From Spiroplasma poulsonii (lineage in GTDB: Bacteria; Bacillota_I; Bacilli_A; Mycoplasmatales; Mycoplasmataceae): a stretch of 64,000 nt of DNA. The notes below the pieces were generated by a model. The model was not told the origin of the DNA, did not search any database, and saw only the letters and a list, made by a program, of their open reading frames with translations. The stretch's first letter is position 1; each line of letters starts with the position of its first letter. Of the stretch, positions 48,389 through 58,145 are shown piece by piece. Both the position numbers and the translations under genes were made by a program. The DNA lies in NCBI RefSeq assembly GCF_009866525.1, contig NZ_CM020866.1, positions 374,260-438,259 of the forward strand, written 5' to 3'.

Positions 48389-49293
48389 AAAAGAAAACTA
48401 AAGTTGAGGCCTTACAAAACACTGATATTACATTTACCGATGTCTCTTATGTTTATGTACCAAAAACACCGTATGAATATAAGTCATTGCAAGATATTAA
48501 TTTAGTTATTAAACCAGGGAAAATTACTGCTATTATTGGTTCCACGGGGAGTGGAAAATCAACTTTGATTCAACATATTAATGGATTATTAATTCCAACA
48601 ACAGGAGTTGTTGATGCAAATGGTTTCATTATTAAGGCAAAGCAAAAGCGGATTAGAAATATTAAACAACTACGAAAATCAATTGGTTTAGTATTCCAAT
48701 TTCCGGAATATCAGTTATTTGAAGAAACAATTGAAAAAGACATTATGTTTGGTCCAATTCATTTAGGTGAGAGTAAAGAAATTGCTCGTGAAAATGCTAA
48801 GAAATATTTAACAATGGTTGGTTTACCGTTAAATTATTTAGAACGTTCACCATTTGATTTATCAGGAGGACAAAAACGAAGGGTTGCAATTGCGGGAATT
48901 TTAGCAATGGAAGGAAATACTTTAATTTTAGATGAACCAACCGCAGGATTAGACCCGGAAGGAGAAGAAGACTTTATTAAGTTATTTCACCGGATTAATC
49001 AAGAACAAAACAAACGAATTATTTTAGTTACTCATAATATGGATCATGTTTTAGAAATTGCTGATGAAGTTGTTGCTTTAAAAGATGGAAAAATTATTAA
49101 AATTGGAACACCTTTTGAAATTTTTAAAAACAAAGATTTATTACAAACACTTTTAATTGAACCACCAAAGATTTATAATTTAATTTATCAATTAAAAGAA
49201 AAAGGATTTGATTTAACAGATGCTGACATTCGGAATATTGATGAATTAGCAAAAGAAATCATCCAACGTAAAGGCCTAAAAAGAAAGGGGTAA
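48376..49293 (+). CDS. ecfA2: ECF transporter ATPase EcfA2
   Basis: A 305-residue ABC ATPase: [48 protein letters not shown] and [12 protein letters not shown]. It pairs with EcfA1. Start at 48376 lies inside ecfA1; ecfT follows 4 bases after its stop. Confidence 0.95.
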   Translation: MSKVKKKTKVEALQNTDITFTDVSYVYVPKTPYEYKSLQDINLVIKPGKITAIIGSTGSGKSTLIQHINGLLIPTTGVVDANGFIIKAKQKRIRNIKQLRKSIGLVFQFPEYQLFEETIEKDIMFGPIHLGESKEIARENAKKYLTMVGLPLNYLERSPFDLSGGQKRRVAIAGILAMEGNTLILDEPTAGLDPEGEEDFIKLFHRINQEQNKRIILVTHNMDHVLEIADEVVALKDGKIIKIGTPFEIFKNKDLLQTLLIEPPKIYNLIYQLKEKGFDLTDADIRNIDELAKEIIQRKGLKRKG

Positions 49294-49297
49294 AAAG

Positions 49298-50263
49298 ATG
49301 CGCTTATCATTTGGACGTTATATTGCCTACAATTCCGCTGTTCATCGGATGGACCCACGGGTAAAACTATTTATGTTGTTATCATTAATGGTATCAATCT
49401 TTTTTTCGACTGGTTTTACCGGTTATGCTATTCTGGGGGTAACCATTTTTACGTTGTTCTTTTTAGCAAAATTACCACCACGATTGCTAGTAGCATTATT
49501 AAAACCAATCTTATTTATGTTTGTTGTTTTACTATTAATTAATTGTTTTTTAGTAACCGATGGTTATATTGGTTGACACTGAGGTGGCAAAGCAACAGCA
49601 ACTGGTCCTTTCGCTCCGGGCGGGAAAAGTTGATTTGCTTTTTCCGAAAAAGCTGTTTTTAATGCGCTGTATATGGCTTGCCGGATTTATTTAATGATTT
49701 TAATTACAACCATTTTAACAGTAACAACACAACCATTAGATCTAACATTAGCATTAGAGGATTTATTGAGTCCTTTAAAATTAGTTCGTTTTCCAGTTCA
49801 TATTTTATCAACAATAATTTCAATTGCCTTGCGAATGATTCCAACGTTAATTGAAGAGGCTGGTCGGATTATGAAGGCTCAAGCTTCGCGGGGAGTTGAT
49901 TTTCGTAATGGTCATTTTAAAGATAAAATTAAATCAACAACAGCTTTAATTATTCCATTATTAGTATCGGCTTTTCAAAAAGCCGAAGATTTAGCTTATG
50001 CAATGGATGCACGTGGTTATGACCCGCATGCAAAACGAACACGTTATCGTCATTATCGTATTCATTTCCCAGATATTTTGTTGTTTATTTTTGGGGTTGG
50101 GGTTGCAAGTATTATTATTGCGCAATCAGTTACGATGGGTCAATATCAAGTTTTCTATGAAGTTTGATATTGAGGAACAAATGGATGAGTATTTGGGAAA
50201 ATTCCAACCGGATTTTTACAAATTCGTATTCCTCACATTGATGATTTTGTTTTAGGATGATAA
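49298..50263 (+). CDS. ecfT: ECF transporter membrane subunit EcfT
   Basis: A 321-residue membrane protein with about six segments. It carries the coupling motifs KAQASRGVDF and AFQKAEDLAYAMDARGYDP (the two A-R-G boxes that touch the ATPases). It energises substrate-binding S subunits; none is encoded in this window. It ends in TAATG shared with truA. Confidence 0.95.
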
Positions 50264-51003
50264 TGTTATCGTTATTATTAACCCTTGAATATGATGGTTA
50301 TGATTATAGTGGTTGAGTTAAACAAAAAAATGCACGAACAATTCAAAACGAATTAGAAAGAGCATTTTTTCGTGTTTGTCAGCAGCCAGTTTGAACATTG
50401 GGTGCTAGTAAGACTGATGCTGGTGTTCATGCTTGTAATCAAAAAGTGTTAGTTAAGATTCCGTTTCAACCACGCAATGTCGATTTTTTTATTAAAACAA
50501 TTAGCAAAAGTTTACCAATTAATATGAATATTAAAGATTATAAAGTAGTTGCTGATAACTTTAGTGTTCGGACAACAAAATTAAAAGAATATGTTTATAC
50601 GATTAATGATCATAGTTATGATTTTACTAATCACCGTTATGAATTAAAAGTTGATGAATTATTGGATCTTAAAAAATTACGGCAAGTTAGTCAAGTGTTT
50701 GTTGGTGACCACGATTTTGCTTATTTTTCAGGAGTAAAACAAAGCGAAGCAATTAAGACCCAGCGTAAAATTAATAAAATTTATGTTAAGAGAAACAAAG
50801 CAAAAAAAATTGAGATACATTTTATTGCAAAGGGTTTTATTCGTTATCAAATTCGGATGATAACACAAAACATTTTAGCGTGTTATTGGGATAGAATTAG
50901 TTTAGAACAGTTGAAGGAAGTTTTGGATCATCCTCCAGTTGGTCAAACAACAAAATATTGTGCAAAACCATATGGTTTATGTCTAAAAAAGATTAAATAT
51001 TAA
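50263..51003 (+). CDS. truA: tRNA pseudouridine synthase A
   Basis: A 246-residue protein: EYDGYDYSGW, the catalytic Asp in SKTDAGVHA, HDFAYFSG and FIRYQIRMI. The family consensus is GRTDAGVHA; here Gly-Arg is Ser-Lys, conservative for charge. It modifies U38-40 of tRNA. One-base overlap with ecfT. Confidence 0.93.
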
Positions 51004-51005
51004 CG

Positions 51006-51028
51006 AAAGATAAAAACTATCTTTTTTT
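51006..51028 (+). terminator. terminator after truA
   Basis: AAAGATA pairs with TATCTTT around a 5-base loop, followed by T residues. It closes the ecf-truA operon at the left edge of the plectrovirus. Confidence 0.85.
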
Positions 51029-51059
51029 TATTTTGTAAACTGTAATATGAAGTGCAACA

Positions 51060-51083
51060 AATCAACTTTGAAAGGAGTTGATT
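51060..51083 (+). promoter_or_regulatory. hairpin carrying a ribosome site, then T run
   Basis: AATCAACT (51060-51067) pairs with AGTTGATT (51076-51083). The loop and 3' arm contain AAAGGAG, the ribosome site of the next gene, and seven T run on from 51082. It looks like a terminator or attenuator that also hides the ribosome site. Confidence 0.55.
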
Positions 51084-51089
51084 TTTTTA

Positions 51090-51203
51090 ATGGAAAGAAA
51101 ACATTATTTTATTTTGCGGTGCTTAGTAACTAAGTATGGAAAAGATAATGTTATTAATACTGTTAATAAAATAGTAACTAATAATGCAAAAGAAGATGAA
51201 TAA
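51090..51203 (+). CDS. small plectrovirus protein
   Basis: 37 residues (MERKHYFILRCLVTKYGKDN...), with AAAGGAG 12 bases upstream inside the hairpin. Basic, one Cys. No known domain. Confidence 0.55.
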   Translation: MERKHYFILRCLVTKYGKDNVINTVNKIVTNNAKEDE

Positions 51204-51254
51204 ATTATCCGCGTAATTTATTAGCGGTAATTTATTCAATATAGTTTATTTTAA

Positions 51255-51283
51255 GCGTAGCGAACACGCGAAGCGTGCCGCGC
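51255..51283. repeat. GC-rich hairpin element
   Basis: A rare GC-rich patch. CACGC (51265-51269) and GCGTG (51273-51277) pair around GAA, preceded by GCGTAGCG. In such an AT-rich genome this stands out. It may be an origin, packaging or processing site of the ssDNA phage. Confidence 0.45.
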
Positions 51284-51311
51284 AAGTTAAATTTTTAGGA
51301 GGAATTAAGTT

Positions 51312-51461
51312 ATGCCAGGTTGATTAACGACAATTTTTAGTGTTGTTATTATATTAGGTATTTTTGCTTGAATTGGTTTATCGATTTATCAAAAAATTCG
51401 TCAAATTCGAGGAAAGAAAAAAGATAAAAAAGAAATTAAAAATAAGGAGGAAAATAAATAA
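51312..51461 (+). CDS. small membrane protein of plectrovirus (minor coat-like)
   Basis: 49 residues: one membrane segment near 6-25 ([20 protein letters not shown]) then a Lys-rich tail, like minor coat proteins of filamentous phages. AGGAGG precedes the ATG. It shares TAATG with the coat gene. Confidence 0.7.
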
Positions 51462-51712
51462 TGTTAGGTATGTATTTAACAACAGCGGTTAATTTTTTAG
51501 CAGATAGTAATACTCCTACTATTTCTGGTGGAATGGATTCTATTTGAAGCGGTTTAGGACAAGCAATGATGAAAGTTAAAGAAGCAATTTATGCTGTGTT
51601 ACCACAGTTAATGACCTTTTTAGGTGATGCTTGAATTATTTTAATTCCATTTGGAATTTTTGTTATTATTAAGATTTTGAATTTCTTTAGAATTATGATT
51701 AAAGGATTTTAA
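51461..51712 (+). CDS. major coat protein-like (plectrovirus)
   Basis: 83 residues (MLGMYLTTAVNFLADSNTPT...). A signal-like start, an amphipathic middle (WSGLGQAMMKVKEAIYAVL) and a membrane segment (AWIILIPFGIFVIIKILNFF) with a basic end give the typical filamentous-phage coat layout. It has the strongest ribosome site of the cluster (AAGGAGG) and is followed by a large hairpin. Confidence 0.75.
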
Positions 51713-51745
51713 TATTTATTATAATTGATCATGTATCTTAGCTGT

Positions 51746-51823
51746 GGCACACTAGCTTTGCTATTTGATTTATTAATTTTATATTTTTTATTAACGTTGT
51801 TAAATAGTATTTTTCAGTGTGCC
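51746..51823. repeat. large imperfect hairpin after coat gene
   Basis: GGCACACT (51746-51753) pairs with AGTGTGCC (51816-51823). Inside, CTATTT pairs with AAATAG. The span is 78 bases. It is a candidate packaging signal, origin hairpin or terminator in the noncoding gap 51713-51927, which has no gene. Confidence 0.5.
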
Positions 51824-51927
51824 TTAATTTTTAATTTTATATATTTTAACATTGTTATTACCAATGTTTTTTAAACAATATTAAGTTACATTTCTATAAC
51901 AATGTTTATTACAGTAAGGAGTAATTT

Positions 51928-52341
51928 ATGACAAAAAATATAGATGTTGATAATGATGAAATATTTTCTCAACAAGAGCGTGAAAATATTTTAGATAAAG
52001 TAAAAAAGATTTATGAAAATAAACTTGCTGAAAAAGATAGAAAAATTGATTTGTTATTAACAGCAAATAAACAAATTACTTATTCTAGTAAAACTAGACA
52101 ATATAGTCAATTAAAGAAAAGTGATGTTGAAGTTAAAGTATGATGTTATACTTGTGAATGCTGAGTTACAGATGATATTCAAGATTGTTATTGTCAATGT
52201 ACTTGTATTTTTGGCGAAGATAGTGATTATGATTGTATTTATGAAGAAGATATTAATGTAAACAGTGAATGTCCACGTAACAAAGAATGAACTTGGCAAT
52301 ATGAAATTTCTGAAATTCAATATAAAGCTTTGGAGGAATAA
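51928..52341 (+). CDS. Cys-rich plectrovirus protein
   Basis: 137 residues. The first 60 are a charged, coiled-coil-like helix (ERENILDKVKKIYENKLAEK). The C-terminal part has a Cys cluster (CYTCECW, CYCQCTCIF, CPRNKEW), possibly a metal site. TAAGGAG precedes the ATG. Intact. Function unknown. Confidence 0.7.
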
Positions 52342-52343
52342 TT

Positions 52344-52523
52344 ATGCAAGATTTATTAGACGAAATTAAAATGAAAATTAAAACTATGCAAGCTACTTTA
52401 ATTCAATTGAATGAATATGAAATTCATTATGAATCTATTAACATTATTCGAAAAGAAATGAGTTTTTATCAACATGTTGCAGAAGAGTTAGAAAAGAAAA
52501 TTGATACTAAAGAGTATGATTAA
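52344..52523 (+). CDS. small helical plectrovirus protein
   Basis: 59 residues (MQDLLDEIKMKIKTMQATL...), all helix-type and charged, perhaps a coiled coil. GGAGG in the end of the previous gene serves as ribosome site. Confidence 0.65.
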   Translation: MQDLLDEIKMKIKTMQATLIQLNEYEIHYESINIIRKEMSFYQHVAEELEKKIDTKEYD

Positions 52524-52525
52524 TT

Positions 52526-52735
52526 ATGTCAGTTGCTAAAACATATTTTTATAATCATATTTCAACACCAAAAGGAATTGCTTTATGCGTTTTATGTAAC
52601 AAAATTTTAATTGATGAAGATATTGAAATATGTTTTTTAAATAATTGTGGTGATAATAATTTAAAATACCAAAAAGAATATTGTGATAATTGTCATTGAA
52701 TTTTTCATCAAAAATTAAGAGAAAGGAAAAAATAA
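52526..52735 (+). CDS. small Cys-containing plectrovirus protein
   Basis: 69 residues with CVLCNK and CDNCHW, two CxxC pairs that suggest a zinc ribbon. It may bind ssDNA, which is inference only. Ends in TAATG with the next gene. Confidence 0.65.
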
Positions 52736-52899
52736 TGTTAGGAATTTGAATATTTTTTGTTAAACGTAAATGTCAAATTTGTCATTCTATTTTGAATAAA
52801 AAATTTGTTGGTAAATTATATTTTAAGTTAAATATTTGTTCAATGCAGTGCAATAGAAATCGAGTTGATTTGAGTAATGTATCAGAAACCAAATTATAA
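52735..52899 (+). CDS. small Cys-containing plectrovirus protein
   Basis: 54 residues with CQICHS and CSMQCN pairs, again zinc-ribbon-like, and a hydrophobic start (MLGIWIFFVKRK). AAAGGAAA site. Overlaps the next gene by 23 bases. Confidence 0.6.
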
Positions 52900-53050
52900 C
52901 AAAAGCCCAAATCCGTTTAATACTATCAAAGTAATTAATATAAAATGATTTATTGGTTATAACGGTTTTCAATCATTTAGAAAAATAATTGGAAGTAAGT
53001 GATTTGCTGGTATTGATACCAATAAAAATGAACTTTATATATGAAAGTAA
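52877..53050 (+). CDS. small plectrovirus protein
   Basis: 57 residues (MYQKPNYNKSPNPFNTIK...), basic and aromatic, three TGA Trp codons. The start lies within the previous gene. No known domain. Confidence 0.5.
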
Positions 53051-53059
53051 GGTGTTTTT

Positions 53060-53491
53060 ATGAGTTTTTATAAGAAGAATATTAATGTAAAAAATTATTT
53101 TATTCGAAGAGAATTTATAATTTTTCAAACTGATAAAGCTTCATTTATAAATTTGCCTAATCATAATCGCCATATTGGTTTCTGATTAAGCAATAAGTTT
53201 ATTTACTTTAGTGAAAAACATTCTGATCAAGTAGCTATTGGTTTGATTTATGATAATTCTTATCCTATTGTGAAATATGATGAAAATTTAAAACGTCATG
53301 TGTGAAAGTATTTGACTGGAACAGAAATAATCAATTTGTATAATCAATATAAACAAAATTATTTTACACAAATGAAAAAAGCAATATTTCCCGGTGAACC
53401 TCAAAAAGTAAAAACAACTAACAATAATTTAACAAATTGAAGTGATGAAAAAGTAGATAAATTATTGAATGACTTGAAGGACTTAAATTAA
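53060..53491 (+). CDS. hypothetical plectrovirus protein
   Basis: 143 residues ([19 protein letters not shown]...), soluble, basic; contains [20 protein letters not shown]. No known domain; by position a replication or ssDNA-binding role is possible. Ends in TAATG with the next gene. Confidence 0.65.
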
Positions 53492-53640
53492 TGAGTTTAT
53501 ATGAAATTTGAGTTCAATTTATAACTTACATTATTGGTTCAAATGCCCCCGAATTTTTATATGTTATATCTTTTGTATTATTTATTGTTTTATTTTTTGG
53601 TATCTTTTTTAAAATCATTCAAAAAATGTGAAGCTTTTAA
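53491..53640 (+). CDS. small membrane plectrovirus protein
   Basis: 49 residues with one membrane segment (FLYVISFVLFIVLFFGIFF) and a basic end. One-base overlap with the previous gene. Confidence 0.65.
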
Positions 53641-53643
53641 ATT

Positions 53644-53847
53644 ATGACAAAAGATTGAGAAAAATTAAAAGAGTTTTTTATTCATGTATTTTTATTTATA
53701 GATAAAACAAATGTTAAAACTATTACAACTTGCAATTTGACTCAAAATGAATATTTAACTTTAATGGTTGGTGTTTGAATTGTGATTTTATTTTTAACAT
53801 GGTTTTTATTGTGAATGGTTTTTAAAATAGTTAGTTGTTTTAAATAA
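53644..53847 (+). CDS. small membrane plectrovirus protein
   Basis: 67 residues: charged start MTKDWEKLKEFF, one membrane segment near residues 38-62 (LTLMVGVWIVILFLTWFLLW). Starts 4 bases after the previous stop. Confidence 0.65.
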
Positions 53848-53873
53848 TTACATTTTGTAATTACATTTTGTAA
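53848..53873 (+). repeat. tandem TTACATTTTGTAA repeats
   Basis: Two adjacent copies of a 13-mer whose ends are complementary (TTACA/TGTAA), right after a stop codon. Could be a protein-binding or processing site. Confidence 0.6.
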
Positions 53874-53874
53874 T

Positions 53875-54178
53875 TATTATGGTTTTCTCTCCCCACAAAT
53901 TTTTATATAAATATTGATATTATTCTTTTAATTATTATTCCTGTTCTTATTAAAACTGAAATAATGATAAATCAAATAAATGATAGGTTATTAATTTCTA
54001 TTGCATTGAATAATCATATTATTTTATCTAATATGAATAATTCTTTTCCAAAAGGATTAAAACCCAAAAATAATAATATATAGGGCATTATTGGTGTGAA
54101 TGCCCGTAGTATTGATAAAAAATACTAAGTATTTTTATCACTCTCCTTTCTGATTTGTGGGGAGAGAAAACCATAATA
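53875..54178. repeat. 26-bp perfect inverted repeats around a 252-bp cassette
   Basis: Arms at 53875-53900 and 54153-54178 are perfect reverse complements, with core GGTTTTCTCTCCCCACAAA. Inside are two more hairpins: GGGCATT/AATGCCC at 54083-54105, and GATAAAAAATACT with AGTATTTTTATC near 54114-54139. No gene with a normal start is present, although one start-less frame is open across most of it. The gap 53848-54206 is otherwise noncoding. Candidate origin or structural region of the phage. Confidence 0.75.
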
Positions 54179-54209
54179 AATACTGTGTGATTTTTTATAA
54201 ATAACTATT

Positions 54210-55267
54210 AGACTTCTTGCGATACCCTTTTTTATTAAAATATTATTATAAAATATAATTTATGAGGACATAAAAATATGAACAATAATAAATTTAATAC
54301 TCTTAATGATAGAGAATGGTTAAGATTAACAGGAATAAAAAAATCCACTTTTAATAAAATGTTAGATATTTTAAAAGTTGCTGAAATAGAAAAATTTAAA
54401 AAAGGTGGTAAAACTAATAAATTATCATTAGAAAATAGATTATTGATGACTTTATTATATTGACGAGAATATCAGACTTATTTTCATCTTGGTAAAAGTT
54501 TTGATATTAGTGAGGCTAATTGTTATCGTAATATTAAGTGAATTGAAGATATTTTAATTAAAAACTCTGATTTTCAACAACTTGCTGGTAAAAAAGCACT
54601 AATAAATGATTATTTTAATGATAAAACTATTATTATTGATGCTACCGAAACTCCAATCCAACGCCCAAAAAAAGACAAAAACAATCTTATTCTGGTAAAA
54701 AGAAAAAACACACGATCAAAACACAAGTAATTATCGAACAAGAAACCAAAAAAATTATTGCAACAAGTTTTTCGCTCGGAAAAAAACATGATTATGCTTT
54801 ATTTAAAGAATCAAAAATCCCAATTTTAAAAAATACCAAATTAATAGTTGATAGTGGTTATCAAGGAATACAAAAAAATCACAATAATGTTCTAATACCT
54901 ACAAAGAAAACAAAGAAAAACCCTTTAAACAAAGAACAAAAGCAATATAATAGACTAGTTTCAAAAATGAGAATTATTATTGAAAATATTTTTGCTATTC
55001 TTAAAAAATTTAAAATTATTACAGAAAAATATCGTAATCGAAGAAAAAGATTTGGTTTAAGATTTAATTTAATTGCCTCAATTTATAATTTACAATTATT
55101 ATATTTAACATAAAATATTTATTTAAAATTAAATAATAAATTAATTTTTCGTTGTGGAAAAATATTAAATTTTTAAATAAAAAACATAATTAATTAAAAT
55201 TATATTTTTCTATTAGTATCTTTTTTACAAATATTTGCAATTTTTTAACAAGTAATGCAAGAAGTCT
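54210..55267 (+). mobile_element. IS5-like element, copy 5
   Basis: ATT at 54207-54209 and 55268-55270. It has the seven-A junction and a 9-bp deletion in the 3' noncoding part (1058 bp in all). It lies just before the ribosome site of the Zot-like gene. Confidence 0.93.
54278..55113 (+). CDS. IS5-like transposase, two frames joined by -1 slip
   Basis: The first frame begins MNNNKFNTLNDREWLRL, has a helix-turn-helix-like part (FHLGKSFDISEANCYRNIKW) and D in IIIDATETPIQRP. At seven A in CCCAAAAAAAGAC a -1 slip joins it to the second frame with D in LIVDSGYQG and E in RIIIENIFAILKKF, giving about 278 residues and a full DDE triad. No stop within either frame when TGA is Trp. This copy may be active. 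Confidence 0.8.
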
Positions 55268-55279
55268 ATTGGAGGTAAA

Positions 55280-56293
55280 ATGAAAAAGTTCATATTTTTC
55301 TTAAAAAATTATTGTTATATTAGTGGTTCAATGATTTTGTTTAGTTTAATTGATTTGTTATTTTGAATTATTTCGTTAAATTATACTGGCTTAGTATTTT
55401 GATTATTATTTACTTTACAATGTGTTTACTTTGTTTGATGACTATGAAAAAATATTTTTTATCAGTTAAATGCGTTTAGATTAGTTAATTTTGTTTGAGA
55501 TAATCCTTTGTCAGTAATAATTGGTAAATTAGGAACTGGTAAAACGCTACTTTTAACTTATTTGTCAGAAACAATGAAATTATTAACAGATAAAATTTAT
55601 AGTAACTATCCATTAGAAGATGACAAAGTTAAAGTTTTAACGTTTAAAAATTTAGACTTTACTGATCGAACAAAAGCAGTTCCCCCTGATGATAGTTTAA
55701 TTTTGTTTGATGAAAGTTTTTTGTACATTGATGGTACAAGCCCACATGATGAAAAAGTAACTCATCGTGGTAAAATTCCTTGAATTGTGTTGGCTAGGCA
55801 TTTCGGACATCGTGCTTTATTTACAGCTCAACGGGAAGGCATGCTTTGAAACAATATTCGGCAATTAGCAAGTAGTATTATTATTCCAATTTCACTGAAA
55901 AAACCTACTGCTAAAAAAGGATTAAATTTTTTTAATCGTTTCTTTATTATGTAAATTGTTATTTTTCAAGATATTACTGATTATGAAATTTGAAAAACCG
56001 AGTCTGTCAAACGTACAGCGGAAGGTAAACGTGCAAAACATAGATCTGATGTTGGATTAGGAATTCGGTTTTTTAAGATTATTATTCCATTAGAAATTGC
56101 TCAAAAGTATGAAAGTAAATGATTATCATTTGCTCGTGATCTAAAAAATGATGATGTTCCTATTACTAAAGAATATTATTGAACTCAACTTAAAGATTTA
56201 ACAATAAAAGAACGTTTAGATTTATTAGATATTGATATTTTGAAAAAGAATTTAAAACCTAAAAAAGAAAAAGGAAGTGATAAGAATGATTAA
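55280..56293 (+). pseudogene. Zot/P3-like plectrovirus ATPase with premature stop
   Basis: Starts behind GGAGG. Two membrane segments in residues 5-75, then Walker A VIIGKLGTGKTLLLTYL near residue 80 and Walker B SLILFDESFLYIDG, as in Zot-type assembly proteins of filamentous phages. TAA at 55952-55954 stops the frame after 224 codons (FFNRFFIM), though the same frame goes on IVIFQDITDYEIWKTES to 56293. The assembly ATPase is therefore probably lost. Confidence 0.85.
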
Positions 56294-56668
56294 TTTATTA
56301 TCGGAAAATAATGGTAATTGAGACAAGATTTTTAGTTTTATTATTTTTGATGTGATTTGAAATACTAAGTTACCTATGACAAATACAACGATTGCTTATT
56401 TTATAATCTTTTTATGGTTATTAAATTATCAATTTATGCAATACATGGTACTTATACACAATATAATGAGTTAGGTTCAACTGTTCAAAATAGTACATCA
56501 CAAATATATTCGACAACAGCTCGTGGAGTATCAGATACTAAGCAAGGTATGCAAAAACATATTAAAGAGCGTAAACAATTTAAAATTAATCGTAATAAAC
56601 AACAATTATCAAGTTTAGCAAAACAATCAAAATCAAGAGAACAAGGATATAGGAGAGTGCATAAATAA
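56286..56668 (+). pseudogene. plectrovirus membrane protein, frameshifted
   Basis: The first frame MINLLSENNGNWDKIFSF has a membrane segment (TIAYFIIFLWLLNYQF). Near 56440-56450 the protein continues in another frame as TYTQYNELGSTVQNSTSQIY, to 56668. A one-base change explains this. The C-terminal part is basic and Gln/Lys-rich. Confidence 0.65.
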
Positions 56669-56904
56669 TGATTAGATTAGTTTTATTAGTTGCAGCAATA
56701 GCTATTTTTGGTACAGGTTTTATAACAGTTATTATAAATCAACTTACATCAGCAAAAAATATTATTATGGACCTATATAATTCAGATACCTGGTTACTTT
56801 CGTTGTTTGGTAAAATGGCAATATTATTTAGTCATCCGTTAATGCTTACAATTTCAAGTTTATATATTTTAGGTTTTATAGTTTCAAAAACGTTGTATAG
56901 TTAG
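56668..56904 (+). CDS. small membrane plectrovirus protein
   Basis: 78 residues with two membrane segments ([20 protein letters not shown] near the start, and [14 protein letters not shown] near the end). Shares TAATG with the previous gene. Probable minor coat or assembly protein. Confidence 0.65.
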   Translation: MIRLVLLVAAIAIFGTGFITVIINQLTSAKNIIMDLYNSDTWLLSLFGKMAILFSHPLMLTISSLYILGFIVSKTLYS

Positions 56905-57077
56905 GAGCGGTTAAATATGAAAAAGACAATATCTTTATTTTCAATATTTATTTTAGGTATTTTAAGTTTAGTGATTCCTTTCATCACTTTAACGGCATTT
57001 AAACCTTTAAATCAACAAACTTATAACATTGAACAACAAGCAACAGGAATAAATGAAACTGATTTTATTAATACAAT

Positions 57078-58145
57078 AGACTTCTTGCGATACCCTTTTT
57101 TATTAAAAATATTATTATAAAATATAATTTATGAGGACATAAAAATATGAACAATAATAAATTTAATACTCTTAATGATAGAGAATGGTTAAGATTAACA
57201 GGAATAAAAAAATCCACTTTTAATAAAATGTTAGATATTTTAAAAGTTGCTGAAATAGAAAAATTTAAAAAAGGTGGTAAAACTAATAAATTATCATTAG
57301 AAAATAGATTATTGATGACTTTATTATATTGACGAGAATATCAGACTTATTTTCATCTTGGTAAAAGTTTTGATATTAGTGAGGCTAATTGTTATCGTAA
57401 TATTAAGTGAATTGAAGATATTTTAATTAAAAACTCTGATTTTCAACAACTTGCTGGTAAAAAAGCACTAATAAATGATTATTTTAATGATAAAACTATT
57501 ATTATTGATGCTACCGAAACTCCAATCCAACGCCCAAAAAAAGACAAAAACAATCTTATTCTGGTAAAAAGAAAAAACACACGATCAAAACACAAGTAAT
57601 TATCGAACAAGAAACCAAAAAAATTATTGCAACAAGTTTTTCGCTCGGAAAAAAACATGATTATGCTTTATTTAAAGAATCAAAAATCCCAATTTTAAAA
57701 AATACCAAATTAATAGTTGATAGTGGTTATCAAGGAATACAAAAAAATCACAATAATGTTCTAATACCTACAAAGAAAACAAAGAAAAACCCTTTAAACA
57801 AAGAACAAAAGCAATATAATAGACTAGTTTCAAAAATGAGAATTATTATTGAAAATATTTTTACTATTCTTAAAAAATTTAAAATTATTACAGAAAAATA
57901 TCGTAATCGAAGAAAAAGATTTGGTTTAAGATTTAATTTAATTGCCTCAATTTATAATTTACAATTATTATATTTAACATAAAATATTTATTTAAAATTA
58001 AATAATTTAAATAATAAATTAATTTTTCGTTGTGGAAAAATATTAAATTTTTAAATAAAAAACATAATTAATTAAAATTATATTTTTCTATTAGTATCTT
58101 TTTTACAAATATTTGCAATTTTTTAACAAGTAATGCAAGAAGTCT
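57078..58145 (+). mobile_element. IS5-like element, copy 6 (hybrid)
   Basis: Left target repeat AAT at 57075-57077. Both normal ends are present, but the base after its right end is the inner AAT of another IS copy, not host DNA. Its ORFs are intact, with seven A and the variant IFTILKKF (Thr for Ala), shared only with copy 7. Confidence 0.9.
57147..57982 (+). CDS. IS5-like transposase (copy 6), -1 slip
   Basis: Same two-frame DDE transposase as copy 5 with one missense change (Ala to Thr next to the final Glu motif). No frame-breaking change seen. Confidence 0.8.

Noticed and set aside
53848-53873. CRISPR-like direct repeats
   Set aside because: Only two adjacent 13-mers without spacers and without cas genes in the window.
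53876-54081. Possible hidden gene inside the inverted-repeat cassette (frame with IDIILLIIIPVLIKTEIM)
   Set aside because: Open for about 65 codons but has no start codon with a ribosome site at its beginning.
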